A stretch of 34,832 nt of DNA from positions 1-34,832 of the forward strand of contig FTLJ01000461.1 of assembly GCA_900155495.1 (NCBI GenBank). Reading direction: 5' to 3'. The position numbers were made by a program, and so were the translations under genes. Under the pieces are notes generated by a model. The model was not told where the DNA came from, searched no databases, and was given only the letters and a program-made list of their open reading frames with translations. The DNA comes from Porogramme epimiltina. Taxonomy: Eukaryota; Basidiomycota; Agaricomycetes; Polyporales; Polyporaceae. This document shows, piece by piece, positions 30,756 to 34,832 of the stretch. Every line of letters starts with the position of its first letter. The stretch's first letter is position 1.

Positions 30756-32136
30756 CTACGCCAGGCCGGGTCCAAACGCCTCCCACACGAGGAACCCCAC
30801 GCCCCACGGGCCGACGCGGCCGAGCGTGCGGAGCGCGGCGTTCAGGCGGCGGCGCGCGCGGGGCGTCGAGGGGGGCTCGTGCGGCGCGTGCGCGGGGTTG
30901 CGGAAGAACGCGCGCACGCCGTCCTCGCGCGCCTTGGCGAGCACGACGCCAACCGCGGAGCGGGGCCGCAGGTGCTCCCCATCGGGCGCGGGCGTGACGC
31001 GCGCGACGTGCACGGCCTTGCGCGCGGCGTCCCACGGGCGGCTCGCGAGCTCGTACGTGAGCCCCGCGATGGCTCCCCCAGCGACGAGGGTGAGCGCGTG
31101 CACGACGCGCGGCGCGTGGCGCCGGAGCGCGCGCGCGTCTGCGTCTCCGCCCTCGGGGCGCTCTTGCTGCGCGAGGAAGGCCTGGGAGAGGGACTTGGTC
31201 TCGAGCGCGCACCGGCGGGTGACGTCAAAGATGGCGAAGAAGAGAGCGAAGCCTGCGCGGTGCCGGGCGAATGGGGGCACGGACGGCGAGGTGAGTCGGG
31301 GGACTAGGCACGGGCCGCGGGAGAACGACGACCGTCGCACGCACCGCAGATGTCCTTTGCGCACCCCCAGCCCCAGCCGTCCCAGCCGCGGCCTGCCAGC
31401 TCGCCGACCTCCCGCATCCAGTCGCGGACTTGGCGCGCTTCGTGGAATTGATCTGCGCGGGCTATGGGGATCGAGGGCTCGGTCTTGAGGAACACCTCCC
31501 GCCATGCGTCGTGCCAGCCCGTCGCAGCAGAAGTGCCCTCAAGTGCGAAGCGCATGTTTTCAGCGGGGGCGGCGATTACGGCTTGGGCACCGCCGGCCGC
31601 CGCCCCTGAGATGGCAGCGAGGGTTGTGGGGTGCTCAGAGAGGTGAGGCTCGAGGAAGCTGGACACCTCCGAATAGGTGGACCAGAGCACGACACCGAGA
31701 AGGCCATTGACGAGCATCGGCGGGACGAAGTGTTTGGGTATGACAGACCACTGTGATCGGGTTTGAATGCAATGTATGAGGAAGACGAGGGTGTGTGGTG
31801 GAATATGACAGACGTACGCCGTGCTCCCTGACCAGCCATGAGACGTACTGCGGGGAGAGGGACTTGCCATGACTATCCGCGAGTCCGCGAAGAGAATGCC
31901 AACCGCTAACTGGAAGCGTCAAAGAGAGAAGAGGGCGGGAGAAAGGGGCGGCGGAGTTTGGTGAGGGCCTGCGTCGAGGATCCAGGCCGCGATGACGCAC
32001 CTTTCGATGGGCGGAATAGTCTGACAGGCCTGGAGAAGTAGAGGGCCAAGCTGCGTGTCGCGGTGCGGGCTAGGGCAGCATAGAAAGAGTTTGCCTGCTG
32101 CTGTTGCTGCGCGCCGTCGTCATCTTTGGGCGACAT
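30756..32136 (-). CDS. Mitochondrial carrier-like membrane protein
   Basis: Proposed exons in coding order: 32136-32001, 31909-31818, 31750-31345, 31252-30756 (376 residues, phases consistent). Two carrier-type signatures, P-x-[DE]-x-x-[KR], are visible: PAENMR at residues 138-143 after SGAAAGGAQAVIAA, and PWDAAR at 284-289 after GGAIAGLTYELASR. Each follows a small-residue helix, as in odd-numbered helices of mitochondrial carriers. The N-terminus (MSPKDDDGAQQQQQ) is hydrophilic and the third signature is not clear, so this belongs to a divergent carrier-like group rather than a defined transporter. No substrate can be assigned. The C-terminus (GPWGVGFLVWEAFGPGLA) ends in a final hydrophobic helix. 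The gene is divergent from the ALKBH7-like gene. Confidence 0.72.
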
Positions 32137-33275
32137 GCACAGACAAGAGCATGAAGCGAGACGAGTTGGAGGAGCAGAACAGAGTCCGGGATGGCTGCCA
32201 CCGCGGCACGCATGCTCTCGGCATCCCGCGCGCTTATCAATCCGAGTGGTCTCCATATTCCCATATATGGTGAAAGGCGCTTACATGAACCAGGTGGTGG
32301 CCAACAGATGCACGCTACACATGTACTGCCGCTCAATCAACTACCAAACACCCCCGGCGAACCCTCCCTTGCTCGCCTCCGGAAATTTAACGGCAGAAAA
32401 CAGGGCCTACCTCGTTTCTTGCGCCTGCCGGCGGCGCTTATAGGAACTGGTGAGCCCGGGAAAAAATCGAGAGCAATTCACTGCCGAGTGAATATTTCCG
32501 ACGTCCCAACGAAGATAACCACTACGGCGGCTGTACGCCATCCGCTGTACCAAAAGGATCTATAGATATTGTGACGTAAGTGGAAGTTTTCGTCACCGCT
32601 CCAGACCATCAGCGGGCAACGCCACATGCGCAGACTCCAGCCGACGCCGCTGTCATTGAAGGAAGGAACATCCATATGCCGTGGCTGACCAGCGTTCTCG
32701 TACCACGACTCCGGCGCGGCGTGGGGGCCATCACCGCCAGATCGTCGCGCTAGCAATAAATCTCGTGCGTGCAAGATGCACATCTGCGCACGGGGGCCGT
32801 GGTTTTGGGGCCTCGACCAAGCTGTGCCACCGGTGTCTGATCAGTGCAAGCGGGCGTGCAGCACGCATGGTACGAGAGTAGATCCTCGTTTAGGCAGAAA
32901 TGCGCTCGGCAGAATTTGCGTTCAAGGTGCAGGTCAGGGGCACGAAGGCCGCGTAGGCCGCACTCGCGGCCCCCCATTGCCCCCGATGTCGCGACTCCAG
33001 ACCGCGTTGAGAGACGGTCGAGTGCAGGAAGCATACCGGCAGTGCCGTATGCGTTGCGAGGAGGACTGTGATCACCGGCCCCTAAACAAGCTGGCGTAGT
33101 TTATCGTCTCTCTGCAGATCGGCAGCCTTTCGAAGCCGCGAATAGCAACAGCCGCCACCATCCATCTCGGCTCTTTCCGCCCTCTGACCCGGCTTCGACT
33201 CCGCGACGGGCTTTGGGCGCTTCCTTCCATTCAGAGCACGCCCGGCGTCTGTCCGGTAGTTGTCCCTCGTCCGTC
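32137..33275. promoter_or_regulatory. Divergent intergenic region, carrier-like and ALKBH7-like genes
   Basis: About 1.1 kb between two divergent starts. A plus-strand frame from the ATG at 32191 and a small minus-strand frame with a hydrophobic end (about 32480-32600) are open, but neither shows splice support or a family. CT-rich sequence lies just before 33276, as expected for a promoter and 5' UTR. Confidence 0.35.
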
Positions 33276-34461
33276 ATGTTGTCCTGCACGTTCCGCGGCC
33301 CTGCACTCTTTGACAGGGTCGCATGCGCGAAATGCCCGCGGGTCTCGCCCTTTTCCCATTCGTGGCGGCGCCGCGCTTCAAGCCTGCCCGCCCAGCTCGC
33401 CGACCATCCCGACTTTGATTTCTATCCGCACTTCTTCTCGCAGGACGAGCAGCGCGTGCTGCTCAGGGCCGCCCTTCGCAAGCTCGACGCCCAAGAGAGC
33501 CCAAAGCATAGGAGAAAGCGCAAGGACTACCTTCGCACACTCGCCCAAGCGAGTACTGCCGCCGCGGGCTCGGACCCGGTGCAGTCCCTCTTCCTACCGG
33601 ACGAATATTACGCCTTCCAAGACGCACGTCTTCCCCCTCATCCTCCGTCCCCGCGGACTGCACGGTGCCCTCCTACTGACTCGTGTGCGTTGATAGGGGC
33701 ACTTCGACGGCGTGATTAGGCACTACCGCGAGATGCACGTTACCTCGTGGCCGGAGGACATGCCGGAAGTCCTCCCCCTCCTAGAGCGGCTCAAGCGCCT
33801 CCACCCGCCCGTGGCTACCCAGACGCACGCCCTCCACCTAGCGTCCAACGGCGCGATAGCGGTGCGCGGCCCCATTCGCCCTCCGCTCCCCCCTCCCCGG
33901 CGTGCTGACCCTGCTTACCCTTCCCGCGCTACCCCCGCAGCCGCATGTCGACCATGTGGAGGCATTCGGGTGCGCCAGCACGTCTATTCGCCTCCGCGCC
34001 TCGGCGCGTGCCCCGCTATTGCCCCCGGACGCTCACCTCCGCCCCCCCTTCTAGGTCATGGATCCTGGGCGTGTCCCTAGGCGACGCACGCACGCTGCGC
34101 CTCGAGCGCCGCGAGGGCCCGCCCGACGTCCACGAGCTCGCGCTGCCCTCAGGGAGCGTCTACGTGCAGCGGTGCGTGTCCCGCCGCGCACCCCCGCATG
34201 CACATGTGACACTCACCACACTCTCGTACCCAGAGATGATCTACGGTACAAGTACGCCCACTCGATCTTGCCGGCGCGGGCCGGGCAGGAGGGGGAGGCG
34301 GGGAAGGACGCGCCTGCGGCGGGGCGGCAGCGTGTCAGCGTCATGATCCGGGTGAGCGAGCGTTCTTTCAAGTTCTTTCCGCACTCGGTCGGGCCATATC
34401 TCACACACAGTCTGCGTTCGCGCGTCGACAGGATCGCTCGCCTTCGTCGCTACGGAAATGA
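33276..34461 (+). CDS. ALKBH7-like mitochondrial 2-oxoglutarate/Fe(II) oxygenase
   Basis: Proposed exons: 33276-33623, 33697-33861, 33941-33969, 34055-34171, 34234-34351, 34432-34461 (268 residues). The start is rich in Arg, Cys and Ser with few acids, as in a mitochondrial presequence. Then DHPDFDFYPHFFSQDEQRVL and FLPDEYYAFQDGHFDGVIRH open the fold. The iron site is PHVDHVEAFG (His173, Asp175), and YKYAHSIL supplies the distal His229. Arg253 and Arg259 in RQRVSVMIR are candidates for the 2-oxoglutarate-binding arginine. WILGVSLGDARTLRLE and LPSGSVYVQR are core strands. ALKBH7 relatives act in mitochondria; the mammalian enzyme is linked to programmed necrosis and mitochondrial RNA demethylation. 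The first intron must be GC-AG (GCACGT...GATAG) to keep the frame. The HxD pair sits on a 29-nt exon. Confidence 0.87.
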
Positions 34462-34600
34462 GAAGCACCTGCCACACATTCTGCATTCTAGCTCTCGCAC
34501 ACACACGCACATGCTGCTGCTGCTCCGGCGAAATACATAGAGAGTTACGGTTTACATGCGCGAACACCACAGCGGCGCGTGGGAGCCGCCTCGGCTCGGT

Positions 34601-34733
34601 TTAGAAGCCGGCCAGGGCGCCGTGGACGTGCAGCGCCGCAGCGCGCAGGACGAGCCGCAGCGGGCTAGGCAGGGCGCCGTGCGCGCGCTGGAGCGCCGCG
34701 TGCACCCCGACGGCGTATTCTTCGCGCGGGTAT
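34601..34733 (-). CDS. Last exon of a gene entering from the right edge (partial)
   Basis: On the minus strand an acceptor (CCCCGCAG) at 34734-34741 opens an exon with one leftover base. It reads YPREEYAVGVHAALQRAHGA, then LPSPLRLVLRAAALHVHGAL, and stops with TAA at 34601-34603. In the same frame a TGA lies just upstream of the acceptor, so the intron is needed. The rest of the gene is outside the window and the family is not recognised. It converges on the ALKBH7-like gene, with ~140 bp between stops. Confidence 0.5.
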
Positions 34734-34832
34734 CTGCGGGGACCCCCGGGTCAGCGGGTCGTGCTCGTTGAGTTTTCTGCGGTGGCTTTTGGCTCCTGGG
34801 GATGGGGGAGCGGAAGGGGAGGTGGGGAAGGG

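Noticed and set aside
32191..32565. 124-residue plus-strand frame starting at an ATG
   Set aside because: No domain, no splice support and no obvious targeting signal. It lies in the divergent promoter region.

Overview
The window is nuclear DNA of a filamentous fungus, almost certainly an Agaricomycete (mushroom or polypore type). It is GC-rich, and its genes are broken by many short GT-AG introns (mostly 50-90 nt, often GTGAGT or GTGCGT donors). The protein families present are typical of that group. No prokaryotic features, transposons, tRNAs, rRNAs or CRISPR arrays were found. Gene models were spliced by hand by requiring GT-AG (once GC-AG) junctions, preserved reading phase and continuity of the recognised protein family.

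Layout, left to right: a PPP4R1-like HEAT-repeat phosphatase regulatory subunit (+, 540-5039). A four-TM membrane protein with a proline/serine-rich tail (+, 6378-8194). An IST1 domain that reads in frame into a RabGAP/TBC protein (+, 8702-13131). GPI-GlcNAc transferase subunit PIG-H (-, 13604-14355), which shares a 600-bp divergent promoter region with a DUF4140/DUF4139 protein (+, 14956-16572). A small RPA1 N-terminal-domain protein (-, 16900-17415). A family GH5 exo-beta-1,3-glucanase (+, 19248-21231). Mitochondrial translation initiation factor 2 (+, 21644-24887). A CHORD-CS HSP90 co-chaperone (-, 25073-26592). A weaker, unrecognised spliced gene (+, 27254-28042). A 2.7-kb stretch without a convincing gene that contains a GC-rich island (28043-30755). 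A mitochondrial-carrier-like protein (-, 30756-32136). An ALKBH7-type mitochondrial 2-oxoglutarate oxygenase (+, 33276-34461). The last exon of a further gene entering from the right edge (-, 34601-34733).

This is ordinary housekeeping eukaryotic sequence with no operon-like logic. Loose themes are membrane traffic and ESCRT (IST1, TBC), GPI anchor and wall metabolism (PIG-H, GH5), and mitochondrial proteins at the right (mtIF2, carrier, ALKBH7). The points most worth checking are the IST1-TBC reading frame and its degenerate TBC active-site motifs, the stand-alone RPA1 N-domain protein, the truncated DUF4139 protein, the GC-AG intron and HxD micro-exon of the ALKBH7 gene, and the 474-nt hairpin-bearing intron of the membrane-protein gene.
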